DNA of 63,215 bases from Gammaproteobacteria bacterium (lineage in GTDB: Bacteria > Pseudomonadota > Gammaproteobacteria > Pseudomonadales > Pseudomonadaceae), in NCBI GenBank assembly GCA_903970465.1, contig CAJCIO010000056.1, positions 1 through 63,215 on the forward strand. The letters run 5' to 3'. This document shows, in pieces, positions 1 to 7,933 of this stretch. Position numbers and translations under genes: made by a program. Below the pieces are notes generated by a model. That model was given only the letters and a program-made list of their open reading frames with translations, made no database searches and was not told where the DNA came from. Within the stretch, counting starts at the first letter, position 1. The number at the start of each line of letters is the position of its first letter.

Positions 1-1
1 G

Positions 2-271
2 CAGAAACAGTTGCTGACGGCGAGCATCGCCCGCATGAATGACGGCATGTCGCTACCTGCCGTCGCTGTGCAAGGCCCGGGCGGTATCGCAAGCGAATTC
101 AACGAGAGCCCTGTGCCGTCAACGACCCCAGTACCGTCAGCAACCCCAGTACCGATCCGCGTCGCCGTGCCCGGTCCGGCACCGATCGAGCGCAAAGCGC
201 ATGACTCCCGGCGGATCGTGCACGCTCTGCCAACCAGTCCGCGCGTGGTGGTCTATGCCAGTGATCCATGA
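2..271 (+). CDS. 3' end of an unidentified protein with a Pro-rich tail
   Basis: The reading frame is open from the left window edge to a TGA, giving about 89 C-terminal residues. It ends in a low-complexity Pro/Val/Thr tail with repeated PVPS-type units; the DNA beneath contains a short direct repeat around 117-160. No domain is recognisable. In P. syringae the gene next to hrpR is conserved-effector-locus ORF1, a lytic transglycosylase. This could be the tail of such a protein, but the residues seen are too few to say. The start lies outside the window. Confidence 0.4.
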   Translation, partial: QKQLLTASIARMNDGMSLPAVAVQGPGGIASEFNESPVPSTTPVPSATPVPIRVAVPGPAPIERKAHDSRRIVHALPTSPRVVVYASDP

Positions 272-1339
272 CAATCGGGAAGCTATGGTCCCGACAGCGC
301 GAAGAAAAAGCGCCCTGCTTTGGTGCAAAAGTTGGCTGATGACAAAGTTTGTAACAATTTTGACTTCCTATCTATGGCCGGCAGGAGGCCCTGCATTGGG
401 AGGGACTGAGCCACCTTGGTCTTTGAAATTATGAGTAAAATCGCTATTTTTTATGAAGTTTTCTTCAGATGTATGGCTCGCCGATACATACATTTAGAAA
501 TACTTTTCTATGATGCTTGATCACTGAACCATTATCGGTAATGGTCCGCCATTGCCCCATTTCCAGTCCTGCTTGCGCTGAATCCTTTAAGTTGATGTGC
601 TGCTATTCGGTCTGCAGAATGCTGGCGGTGTCGGCGGCGTTTCATTCGGATTGCCGAATGCGCGAACGCTGCACGCATTCGAGCGATGCCCCGAAACACA
701 GGACCGACACCGCGACCCTTGGTCGTTTGACGACAGGGCATTCGGGAAACCGAATAAAATCTTGTAGAGATAAATTCATTAGTTTGACGTGAAGAGCGTC
801 GCTGCATACTGACACGAGTCTGTCGTGTCGCTAGTTGTCTTTTTTCTGTAATGTTTATGGTTTATTTTATTTTACAAAAAATAAAATGCGGTTGGGGGAG
901 GGGGTAGTGTATCGGAACGTCACGCTTTATGAACTTGAAATGTGCAGCCTTATACACTGCGATATTGTTAGACACTGTTATAGATAGAGCGCTAGTTCGG
1001 CGCGCGCAATTTTGGGGCGTGCTTGCGTACTCTCTTTTGAGAACGATAGCGATTACCATCACAGCCCCCAGATCAGGCGGCGCAGCCCACAGAGCGGGCC
1101 TTGCGGAGACTCGCTGGAATGGTCAGCCGGCGCATCGCCTCATACGCTGCCGATTTAAGTCACTGAGTGAAATGCCTCGAAACAGTGCGCGGGCGTTGAT
1201 TATATGGGTATGCCATTTTGGCCTCGTCGCTTTAATCGGTGATCTCGTTCTTATGTGATACGGAACTGAATTACTATATTCTGGTCTTGTCTGTGACGTG
1301 CTATTAATCGTCTGGTGGTACCCACAATGAGAAAGATCA
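272..1339. other. Gene-poor, repeat-rich leader region upstream of hrpR
   Basis: About 1.07 kb without a convincing gene. It holds a perfect 10-bp inverted repeat (625-634 with 704-713) enclosing a hairpin CATTCGG-ATTG-CCGAATG; a hairpin ATTCGG-GAAA-CCGAAT near 740-755; a 7-bp stem GACACGA/TCGTGTC at 811-829; and an 8-bp A/T stem at 864-887 in an AT-rich stretch (about 835-890). A purine tract, GGGGGAGGGGG, follows. The region should carry the hrpRS promoter, but I could not assign -35/-10 elements. The lower GC suggests acquired or regulatory DNA. Confidence 0.5.
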
Positions 1340-2260
1340 ATGAGCATAGAACTCGATGTAAGTGGCCAGGAGTGTTGGGGCGATACTGCATTATCGGTTG
1401 CTCGTCAAATCGCAATGAACAGTGCGGTTTTGGACATGGACTTGCTGTTGTGCGGCGAGACAGGTACCGGCAAGGACACACTTGCCAAACGCATCCACGA
1501 CCTGTCCAGCCGCCCTGGGGCCTTCGTGGCCATGAACTGCGCAGCCATCCCGGAATCGCTGGCCGAAAGCCAGTTGTTCGGCGTCGTCAACGGTGCCTTT
1601 ACTGGGGTGTGCCGCGCCCGCGAAGGCTACATCGAGGCAGCCACGGGCGGGACCCTGTATCTGGATGAAATCGACAGCATGCCGTTGAGCCTGCAAGCCA
1701 AGCTGTTGCGAATTCTTGAGACTCGGGGTGTCGAGCGCCTTGGTTCGACCACCTTCATTCCTGTGGACCTGCGCGTGATCGCCTCGACTCAGCGGCCTCT
1801 GGATGAGCTGGTGGAACAGGGACTTTTTCGACGCGATCTGTTTTTTCGGCTCAACGTGTTGACGATTCACCTGCCAGCCTTGCGCAAACGTCGAGAACGA
1901 ATCTTGCCGTTGTTCGACCAGTTCACCCAGTGCATCGGGGCCGATTTGAACCGCCCGATCCCCACCCTGGACAGCGGGCGTATGCAGCTTCTGCTCAGTC
2001 ATGATTGGCCGGGCAACATCCGCGAACTGAAGTCGGCTGCCAAGCGATTCGCATTGGGCTTTCCGCTGCTCGACGCCGCTGCGGCCGAGCCCCGGTATCC
2101 GGTCACAGGCTTGCGCATGCAGCTGCGGATGATCGAAAAGATGCTCATCCAGCATGCCCTGAAGCGCCACAAACACAGTGTCGACGCGGTGGTTCAGGAG
2201 CTTGAAATCCCCAAGCGTACCTTGTATCACCGCATGAAGGAGCTAGGGGTGGCGGCGTAG
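1340..2260 (+). CDS. hrpR: HrpR, sigma-54 enhancer-binding activator of hrpL
   Basis: 306-residue NtrC-family AAA+ activator with no N-terminal receiver domain, as is typical of HrpR. Walker A is GETGTGKD (residues 39-46) and the sigma-54 contact loop is GAFTG (85-89), followed by a Walker B region (LYLDEID), a WPGNIREL motif and a C-terminal Fis-type helix-turn-helix (RTLYHRMKELG). In P. syringae HrpR forms a hetero-hexamer with HrpS and opens the sigma-54 promoter of hrpL. It is the first gene of the hrpRS pair and hrpS follows after 68 bp. The ATG at 1340 gives the expected short N-terminus. Very sure of the family and name. Confidence 0.96.
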   Translation: MSIELDVSGQECWGDTALSVARQIAMNSAVLDMDLLLCGETGTGKDTLAKRIHDLSSRPGAFVAMNCAAIPESLAESQLFGVVNGAFTGVCRAREGYIEAATGGTLYLDEIDSMPLSLQAKLLRILETRGVERLGSTTFIPVDLRVIASTQRPLDELVEQGLFRRDLFFRLNVLTIHLPALRKRRERILPLFDQFTQCIGADLNRPIPTLDSGRMQLLLSHDWPGNIRELKSAAKRFALGFPLLDAAAAEPRYPVTGLRMQLRMIEKMLIQHALKRHKHSVDAVVQELEIPKRTLYHRMKELGVAA

Positions 2261-2328
2261 CTCGCAGCGTCTTCGCATAGGTTCAATTCGGGTGTATTCG
2301 CGCAGTCCTGACGTGCAAGAGGCCATTG

Positions 2329-3237
2329 ATGAATGTTGATGATGAGTTTGATGATGGTCTGCATGAGGAGCATTTGCCGAATCTCGGGATGGTTGCTGAA
2401 TGCGTTTCGCGATCGGGTATCGATGTGTTGCTGTCTGGCGAGACCGGGACCGGCAAAGACGTCATCGCCAAGCGCATTCATCAGTTGTCGGGGCGCAAAG
2501 GGCGACTGGTGGCGATGAATTGCGCGGCTATCCCGGAGTCCCTGGCGGAAAGCGAATTGTTCGGGGTGGTCAGCGGCGCTTACACCGGGGCGGATCGCTC
2601 GCGGGTCGGCTACATCGAAGCGGCCCAGGGCGGTACGCTATACCTGGACGAAATCGACAGCATGCCGTTGAACTTGCAAGCCAAGTTGTTGCGGGTCCTG
2701 GAGTGTCGGACTCTGGAGCGGCTGGGATCTACCTCGACGATCAAGCTGGATATCTGCGTGATCGCTTCGGCCCAACGCTCGCTGGAGGATGCCGTGGAGC
2801 TGGGCGAATTTCGCCGCGACCTGTGTTTTCGCCTGAACGTGCTGACGCTAAGGCTGGCGCCGTTGCGCGACCAGCGTCAGCGCATCATGCCGTTGTTCAT
2901 TCGTTTTGCCACAGCCGCCGCCACCGAACTCGACGTGGTGGCCCCCGGAATATGCCCCTTGCTGCAACAGGAAATGCTGGCCCACGATTGGCCGGGCAAT
3001 ATCCGCGAGCTGAAGGCGGCGGCCAAACGCTTTGTGCTGGGCTTCCCGGTGCTGGGCGTCGAACCGCACGATGAAGAGCACTTGGCATGCGGTCTCAAGG
3101 CGCAGTTGCGGGTGATCGAGAAAGTACTGATTCAGGAGTCGCTCAAGCGCCACCATGACTGCGTCGATGCGGTCAGCCAAGAGCTCGACATGCCGCGCCG
3201 TACGCTCTACAGACGCATGAAAGAACTGGGTATCTGA
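2329..3237 (+). CDS. hrpS: HrpS, sigma-54 enhancer-binding activator, partner of HrpR
   Basis: 302-residue paralogue of HrpR, also lacking a receiver domain. Walker A is GETGTGKD (37-44), the loop is GAYTGA (83-88), and a Fis-type HTH (RTLYRRMKELG) ends the protein. In P. syringae HrpS is the subunit bound and inhibited by HrpV and released by HrpG; both genes are in this window. I chose the ATG at 2329, with AAGAGG 7-8 bp upstream, over the TTG three bases earlier. The stop codon lies only 16 bp before the hrpA hrp box. HrpR and HrpS share long identical motifs, as expected of an ancient duplication. Confidence 0.96.
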   Translation: MNVDDEFDDGLHEEHLPNLGMVAECVSRSGIDVLLSGETGTGKDVIAKRIHQLSGRKGRLVAMNCAAIPESLAESELFGVVSGAYTGADRSRVGYIEAAQGGTLYLDEIDSMPLNLQAKLLRVLECRTLERLGSTSTIKLDICVIASAQRSLEDAVELGEFRRDLCFRLNVLTLRLAPLRDQRQRIMPLFIRFATAAATELDVVAPGICPLLQQEMLAHDWPGNIRELKAAAKRFVLGFPVLGVEPHDEEHLACGLKAQLRVIEKVLIQESLKRHHDCVDAVSQELDMPRRTLYRRMKELGI

Positions 3238-3253
3238 TTTTTGCACCCGGGCT

Positions 3254-3282
3254 GGAACCGATCCGCAGTTGGCTGCCACCTA
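3254..3282 (+). promoter_or_regulatory. hrp box (HrpL promoter) for hrpA-hrpZ-hrpB-hrcJ-hrpD-hrpE
   Basis: GGAACC-N16-CCACCTA, a perfect match to the HrpL ECF sigma factor consensus. It lies 46 bp before the hrpA start. Confidence 0.93.
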
Positions 3283-3328
3283 TCCGTACCAAGCAATCAC
3301 GCTGGTGAAGATAACGGGGTATCACATC

Positions 3329-3670
3329 ATGGTCGCACCTATCAGCCCAATCAGTACCGCAACAAGTCTGCTCAATAGCGGCGTCAGCGCCGTCGGCAAC
3401 GTGGCGCAAAGCGCCAACACACTGGCCTCCAACGCCAATACGCAAAGCGCGATCCTCAGCGGCACCGGCAACAGCGCCGCCGTCAATGCACAGCAGGCCG
3501 CCAGCAACGCGCAGGATGCCAACCAGGCAAAGCTGATCGCGATGCAGTCCGAAGAAACCATCAAGAAACAGACCATGGACGTCTTGAACGCCATTCAGTC
3601 CGGCAAGGACGACTCGTCGAACAAAAAGATCAGTGCCACGGCGCAAACCTCGAAAGGCATCAGCTACTAA
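3329..3670 (+). CDS. hrpA: HrpA, T3SS pilus subunit
   Basis: 113-residue Ala/Ser/Asn-rich protein of exactly the length of P. syringae HrpA. The C-terminal half matches the conserved HrpA polymerisation region (MDVLNAIQ, then a lysine-rich stretch, then the ending KGISY). The N-terminal half, which is exposed and variable in this family, is diverged. HrpA forms the long extracellular Hrp pilus through which harpins and effectors travel. The ATG at 3329 opens the family's MVA-type N-terminus. It is first in an HrpL operon, and a hairpin after the gene probably raises its expression over the genes behind it. Confidence 0.93.
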   Translation: MVAPISPISTATSLLNSGVSAVGNVAQSANTLASNANTQSAILSGTGNSAAVNAQQAASNAQDANQAKLIAMQSEETIKKQTMDVLNAIQSGKDDSSNKKISATAQTSKGISY

Positions 3671-3682
3671 CCCTTTCAGTAC

Positions 3683-3702
3683 GCCCCCTCACTGAAGGGG
3701 GC
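3683..3702 (+). terminator. Intercistronic hairpin between hrpA and hrpZ
   Basis: GCCCCCT-CACTGA-AGGGGGC, a 7-bp GC-only stem apart from one A-T pair, with no U-tract after it. It fits a partial attenuator or a 3'-end stabiliser that lets hrpA mRNA accumulate above hrpZ mRNA. It is not a full intrinsic terminator. Confidence 0.55.
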
Positions 3703-3725
3703 CGCTCCTTGAGGATGGAGGTTTC

Positions 3726-4850
3726 ATGCAAAGTCTCAACAGCGTCAACTCATTGCCAGGCTCGTCGATGATGTTCGTCTTGCCGCTCGCCAACAGTGCT
3801 ACTGGCAGCACCACCCAGAGCACCAAGGCGCTTCAGGATGTCATCGCCCAATTGGTTCAGGCACTGAGCAAAAACGGTCAGTTGGACGAGAGTTCGCCTC
3901 TGGGCAAAATGCTCGCCAAGGCGATGGCCGCGAACGGTCAGTCTGGCAGCGGCATAGAGGAGATGAAGGCGGCGCTCGACAAGCTGATCCATGAAAAACT
4001 CGGAGCCAACGTCGGCGCATCCGCTGACAGCAGTGCAGCAGCGACCGATAGCGGCGGCGGGCTGGGCAGCGGTGTGAACAGCGCCAGTGGCCTGGGCAGC
4101 AACGCCGGTACCGGGCAGTCTGACCTGATGACGCAGGTGTTGAACGGCCTGGGTAAATCGGTACTTGATGATCTGCTGACCCAGCAGAGCAACGGCGCGA
4201 CCTTCTCCCAGGACGACATGCCGATGCTAGAAAAGATCGCGCAGTTCATGGACGACAACAAGAGCCGTTTCGCAGTCCCGGACTCGGGTTCGTGGGCCAA
4301 CGAACTCAAGGAAGACAACTTCCTGGACGGCAGTGAAACCGCTCAATTTCGGTCGGCGTTGGACATCCTCGGCCAGCAGTTGGGCAAACAGCAGAGTGAT
4401 GCCAGTGTTACAGGTGGTGGCCTTGGCAGCCCGGTGAGCGATACCGCGAGCTCGTCCGGCGCACTGGGTGATGCCAGCGCCGCGTCTGGCCTGGGCGCCA
4501 ATTCGAGCAGCGACGCGAATCAGGGGCTGGGGCAATTGCTCGGCGAATTGGTTGATCGGGGGCTGCAATCAGTGCTGTCTGGTTCAGGCCTGGGCGCGCC
4601 GGTGGGCAACACCTCGCCAGCCACTGCCTCATCCAGTCAGGCTTCGCCTGCCGATTCAGCAGCGGGGGGCAACACCGCCAGTGCAGACCTCGGTCAGTTG
4701 CTTGCTGGCTTGATCGAAAAGGGCCTGGAGGCATCGCAGCAAAGTAATAGCGGCACGGCTGGCAACCCCTTGTCAGACAGCGCTGCGAAAACCGCCGCCT
4801 TGATCGTCAACGCACTGCTGCAGACCACCCACACCCAAGCCGTCGCCTGA
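3726..4850 (+). CDS. hrpZ: HrpZ, secreted harpin
   Basis: 374-residue, Gly/Ser/Ala-rich protein without cysteine, acidic and low in aromatic residues, as harpins are. Repeats such as GLGS and SGLG recur through the protein. A central region (about residues 130-220) with amphipathic helices is flanked by low-complexity Ser/Gly linkers. HrpZ is exported by the T3SS, binds lipids and forms pores, and helps effector translocation. A strong Shine-Dalgarno (GGAGG) precedes the ATG. Position between hrpA and hrpB is the P. syringae order. Confidence 0.92.
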   Translation: MQSLNSVNSLPGSSMMFVLPLANSATGSTTQSTKALQDVIAQLVQALSKNGQLDESSPLGKMLAKAMAANGQSGSGIEEMKAALDKLIHEKLGANVGASADSSAAATDSGGGLGSGVNSASGLGSNAGTGQSDLMTQVLNGLGKSVLDDLLTQQSNGATFSQDDMPMLEKIAQFMDDNKSRFAVPDSGSWANELKEDNFLDGSETAQFRSALDILGQQLGKQQSDASVTGGGLGSPVSDTASSSGALGDASAASGLGANSSSDANQGLGQLLGELVDRGLQSVLSGSGLGAPVGNTSPATASSSQASPADSAAGGNTASADLGQLLAGLIEKGLEASQQSNSGTAGNPLSDSAAKTAALIVNALLQTTHTQAVA

Positions 4851-4878
4851 CCTGCAGCCGCTTGCCGGAGAGCCCCTT

Positions 4879-5253
4879 ATGAGCATTTCCCAACTCAGTC
4901 ATCTCAAAAGCACCGCGCCGGAGCTTGGGCAGGAGGTCCATCAGGGGCTCGTCTCCGAGCCGGCACAGGCGGATGTCGATCTGTTCAACGCCGCTATGCG
5001 CCCAGACAGCACGTCGCTGACGGCGCACTTGTCCGAGCAGGTCGCCAGTGCGCTGTCCGCGCGCCTGGGTGACAGCGAAAAGCTCTCGCAGCAGGCCATG
5101 CGCTCGATGAAGAAAGTCGCAGGCACTGAGAACGGCGCGGAAATCACCCAGATGGGCCGCGCGCTTTCGCAGTGTTCATTGCAAATGGCGTTGACGACCA
5201 AGGTTGTCAGCAAGAGCGCGCAGGCGCTCGATAAGTTGACCAACCTGCAGTAG
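4879..5253 (+). CDS. hrpB: HrpB, inner rod protein (SctI)
   Basis: 124-residue protein, the usual length of P. syringae HrpB. It is mainly helical with a conserved C-terminal segment ending in SAQALDKLTNLQ, typical of SctI rod proteins, which are secreted early and connect the basal body with the pilus. It sits between hrpZ and hrcJ with short spacers, and hrcJ begins 9 bp after its stop. The identification rests on length, order and the C-terminal pattern. Confidence 0.87.
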   Translation: MSISQLSHLKSTAPELGQEVHQGLVSEPAQADVDLFNAAMRPDSTSLTAHLSEQVASALSARLGDSEKLSQQAMRSMKKVAGTENGAEITQMGRALSQCSLQMALTTKVVSKSAQALDKLTNLQ

Positions 5254-5262
5254 AGGTTTCCT

Positions 5263-6069
5263 GTGAATTTTCTGAGCGCAGCGCTGCTGCTGATGTGCAT
5301 GCTGATGCTCGGTGGCTGCAGTGACGACACCGATCTGTTCACGGGTTTGTCCGAGCAGGACTCCAACGAAGTTATCGCGCGCCTGGCCGATCAGCATATC
5401 GACGCGCGTAAACGCCTGGAGAAAGCCGGTGTGACCGTGACGGTCGCCACTCGCGAGATCAACCGGGCCGTGCGCGTGCTGGATGCGGCCGGTCTGCCCC
5501 GGCAATCGCGTACCAGCCTGGGTGAAATATTCAAGAAGGAAGGGGTGATTTCGACCCCGCTCGAGGAGCGCGCTCGCTACATCTATGCCTTGTCCCAAGA
5601 GCTCGAGGCGACCTTGTCGCAGATCGATGGGGTGATCGTGGCCAGGGTGCACGTCGTGCTGCCGGAACGTATCGCTCCGGGCGAACCGGTACAGCCGGCC
5701 TCTGCGGCGGTGTTCATCAAGCACTCCGCAGTGCTTGACCCGGACAGTGTGCGCGGACGCATTCAGCAGATGGTCGCCAGCAGCATTCCGGGGATGTCCG
5801 CGCAATCGACGGACTCGAAGAAGTTTTCCATCGTCTTCGTGCCCGCCGCGGAGTTTCAGGAAACTCGACAATGGGCGAGCTTCGGGCCGTTCAAGCTGGA
5901 CAGCGAAAACCTGCCGTTCTGGAACATGATGCTCTGGCTGGTGCCCGCCGGGGCTGTCTTGCTGTTACTGGCGGTGCTGTTGCTGGTGCGTCGCGACTGG
6001 CGCGCCACGCTGTTGCAGCGCCTCGGCGTGCGCCGAGGCAGTCGCTCGACCTTGCCGGCCCGAGCATGA
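5263..6069 (+). CDS. hrcJ: HrcJ, inner-membrane ring lipoprotein (SctJ)
   Basis: 268-residue YscJ/FliF-family lipoprotein. It starts with GTG and has a signal peptide ending in a lipobox (LGGC). Two ring-building modules follow, with characteristic motifs (NEVIARLADQ; GRIQQMVASSIPGM), then a C-terminal transmembrane helix (about residues 224-245) and a short basic cytoplasmic tail. It forms the inner ring of the basal body with HrpQ. Its stop overlaps the hrpD start by 4 bp (ATGA), indicating translational coupling. Confidence 0.94.
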   Translation: MNFLSAALLLMCMLMLGGCSDDTDLFTGLSEQDSNEVIARLADQHIDARKRLEKAGVTVTVATREINRAVRVLDAAGLPRQSRTSLGEIFKKEGVISTPLEERARYIYALSQELEATLSQIDGVIVARVHVVLPERIAPGEPVQPASAAVFIKHSAVLDPDSVRGRIQQMVASSIPGMSAQSTDSKKFSIVFVPAAEFQETRQWASFGPFKLDSENLPFWNMMLWLVPAGAVLLLLAVLLLVRRDWRATLLQRLGVRRGSRSTLPARA

Positions 6070-6596
6070 CCACACTGACCGCCGAACAACGCTGGGTGCA
6101 CTGGTGGTGCAACCCCTGGCCTTGGGCGCACCCGGCCTGGCAGAGCCGGTTTGCCGTGCCCCGAGGGTTGTCGCTGCAGGCTTGCGAGGCGCTGATGCGT
6201 AGCCGTCACGGCGTGTTTCTCGAAAGTATCGGTATTGCGCCCAGCCAGCCCCCGCCCGCCGGCGAAGCGCTGTTGCGTTGGTTCGCGCTGACCTCGTTGC
6301 AGCGCGAACAGGCGCTGGCCCTGGCGCAACGCATTTGCTTCAACCAGGCGCACGATGACAGTGCTGATGGGCAGTGGTGCCTGGCGTTGTCCAAAGCCTT
6401 GCGCCCCGGTATCTGGTTGCCGCCAGCGTGTCAGGATGCACGTCTGCTGCTTGGCGCCTGGCTGGGCCCGGCGTGCTGGTCGCGTCTGCGCCTGGCGTGG
6501 CCGCCTGGTGAAGTCGCGGTCAGCCCGTGCGAGGCCCCGCAGAGCAAACTGCAGACGTTGTGGCAGGCCATCCTGTGGCGCGTCACCGCGATTTGA
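6066..6596 (+). CDS. hrpD: HrpD, sorting-platform protein (SctK)
   Basis: 176-residue Trp/Leu/Ala-rich protein that begins at the ATG overlapping the hrcJ stop, giving the length known for P. syringae HrpD. The SctK family has low sequence conservation. The call rests on length, operon place between hrcJ and hrpE, and the Trp-rich N-terminus. SctK proteins link the cytoplasmic sorting platform (HrcQ/HrpE/HrcN) to the inner ring. Confidence 0.82.
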   Translation: MTTLTAEQRWVHWWCNPWPWAHPAWQSRFAVPRGLSLQACEALMRSRHGVFLESIGIAPSQPPPAGEALLRWFALTSLQREQALALAQRICFNQAHDDSADGQWCLALSKALRPGIWLPPACQDARLLLGAWLGPACWSRLRLAWPPGEVAVSPCEAPQSKLQTLWQAILWRVTAI

Positions 6597-6626
6597 ACCC
6601 ACGCCCGCCCGAGTCAGGAAATCGCC

Positions 6627-7208
6627 ATGCTCGCCAAACGCAGTATCGTTCTGACCACCGTTGCATTGCTGCCCGAACCGATCTTGCGCCGTGAAGCCAT
6701 TGCCGACAGTCTGCTGGCCCAGGATGTTCTCGCGCACGCCCAGCGCCAGGCCGAGCAGTTGCTGGCGCGGTACCAGGCAGAAGCCGAGCAGGCCAATCGG
6801 CAGGCGCTGGCGCAGTTCTGGTCTACCGCCAACGCCTTTCTCGGCCAGTTGCAGCTACAGCAAGAGGCCTTGCAGCAGCAGGCGCTGGACGCCGCAGAAG
6901 AGGTATTGGCCCAAGCGCTACGGCAACTGCTGGATGAGACCACCCTGGCTGAACGGGCCCGAGCCCTGGTCAGAAACCTCGCCGCCAGCCAACTCAATGA
7001 AACCGCCGCGACCCTCAGCGTGCACCCGGACATGGCCGAGGCGCTGGACGAGTGGTTGGCGCAAAGCCGCTTTGCCGAATGCTGGCGGCTCAGCCGTGAC
7101 GCCTCGCTGCCTATGGGCAGTCTGCGACTGAGCGATGCCCATGGCGCTTTCGACATCGATTGGGCGAGCCTGCGTGAGGGTTTGCTGGGGGCTCCAGCGC
7201 CGGCTTGA
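6627..7208 (+). CDS. hrpE: HrpE, ATPase stator (SctL)
   Basis: 193-residue FliH/YscL-type protein. Residues about 30-110 form a long Gln/Ala/Glu-rich coiled coil, followed by a C-terminal domain that in this family holds the ATPase HrcN and regulates it. It is the last gene of the hrpA operon. The next hrp box starts only 21 bp after its stop, so the following genes form a separate HrpL transcript. Confidence 0.9.
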   Translation: MLAKRSIVLTTVALLPEPILRREAIADSLLAQDVLAHAQRQAEQLLARYQAEAEQANRQALAQFWSTANAFLGQLQLQQEALQQQALDAAEEVLAQALRQLLDETTLAERARALVRNLAASQLNETAATLSVHPDMAEALDEWLAQSRFAECWRLSRDASLPMGSLRLSDAHGAFDIDWASLREGLLGAPAPA

Positions 7209-7229
7209 GGGCTGGCTTGAAAGCGGCAT

Positions 7230-7258
7230 GGAACCGCTCGGCAAGTTTGCTCCACTCA
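7230..7258 (+). promoter_or_regulatory. hrp box (HrpL promoter) for hrpF-hrpG-hrcC-hrpT-hrpV
   Basis: GGAACC-N16-CCACTCA, a perfect hrp box 31 bp before the hrpF start. Confidence 0.93.
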
Positions 7259-7289
7259 AGGGTTGAACCCTTTTCTGGAGTCACCGCAC

Positions 7290-7514
7290 ATGATCAGTTT
7301 CAACGCGTTGCAACACCACCTGGATCACTCGTTGAGCCGCGCTCAGGACGACATGGACGATGCCGCCATGGCAGCGTCCGAGAGCGGCTCGATCGAAGAC
7401 CTGCAAGCGTTCAACGACGCTCAGCAGCAGACCGATGTCGCCAACATCGCCGTCAACGAAAGCCTGCGCGCCAAGCACGGCATCACCAAAGCGATCATCG
7501 ATGGAATTCAGTGA
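7290..7514 (+). CDS. hrpF: HrpF, small cytoplasmic T3SS protein
   Basis: 74-residue acidic, helical protein of the length of P. syringae HrpF, starting MISFNALQ. HrpF and HrpG are thought to act as a small co-chaperone pair for the pilin, similar to YscE/YscG. That assignment comes from published structural comparison, not from a motif seen here. I chose the ATG at 7290; the upstream in-frame ATG at 7263 would sit almost on the promoter. hrpG begins 14 bp before the end of hrpF. Confidence 0.87.
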   Translation: MISFNALQHHLDHSLSRAQDDMDDAAMAASESGSIEDLQAFNDAQQQTDVANIAVNESLRAKHGITKAIIDGIQ

Positions 7515-7932
7515 ATTCAACGAGATCCTCGAGCAGTGGTCCGAGCAGCGCCCGGGCATCCCGTTGGACTGCTGGATCGATGATGCCAATGCGCGGCTGG
7601 CTATGGTCGGCAATGGCGTGCGCTGCAGTATCGAGTTGCTCGACCCATTCGATGCCAGTGACCCCCAGCGCCTCGCCGCCTTGCTCAGCCAAGGCGGCGC
7701 CAGCCTGGCGTGTGCCTGTGACGGCGCGCTGGCCATCGACCCGCAGACGCGCTGCGTGGTGTTGCTCAGCTGGATACCCGGCCTTTGCCGTCCAAACCAA
7801 TTGATCGAGCGCCTGGAAAGCCTGGCCAACCAGCGCGCGGCCATGCTCAGCCTGATGCACAGCAGTGTCCGCCATCAGCCGCCCGCGGCGTCTGGGCGCG
7901 CGACCCTCAATCACCGGCAACCGGGAGTATGA
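7501..7932 (+). CDS. hrpG: HrpG, chaperone-like regulator that relieves HrpV
   Basis: 143-residue acidic protein that begins inside the 3' end of hrpF (14-bp overlap), suggesting coupled translation. In P. syringae HrpG binds HrpV and frees HrpS, so it is a positive regulator. It also resembles class II-type secretion chaperones. The Cys/Trp-rich core (CWIDD, CACDG, LLSWIPG) is typical of HrpG. The C-terminal 25 residues are basic and look disordered. Confidence 0.86.
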   Translation: MEFSEFNEILEQWSEQRPGIPLDCWIDDANARLAMVGNGVRCSIELLDPFDASDPQRLAALLSQGGASLACACDGALAIDPQTRCVVLLSWIPGLCRPNQLIERLESLANQRAAMLSLMHSSVRHQPPAASGRATLNHRQPGV

Positions 7933-7933
7933 A

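Noticed and set aside
811..846. Stem GACACGA/TCGTGTC followed by a T-run, considered as terminator
   Set aside because: The T-run begins about 10 bases after the stem, too far for an ordinary intrinsic terminator; kept only as part of the structured region.
929..1258. 109-codon open frame upstream of hrpR
   Set aside because: No ribosome site, mixed composition and no family resemblance; it sits in AT-rich non-coding DNA.
1391..2230. 279-codon open frame antisense to hrpR
   Set aside because: Shadow of hrpR; no ribosome site and no recognisable protein.
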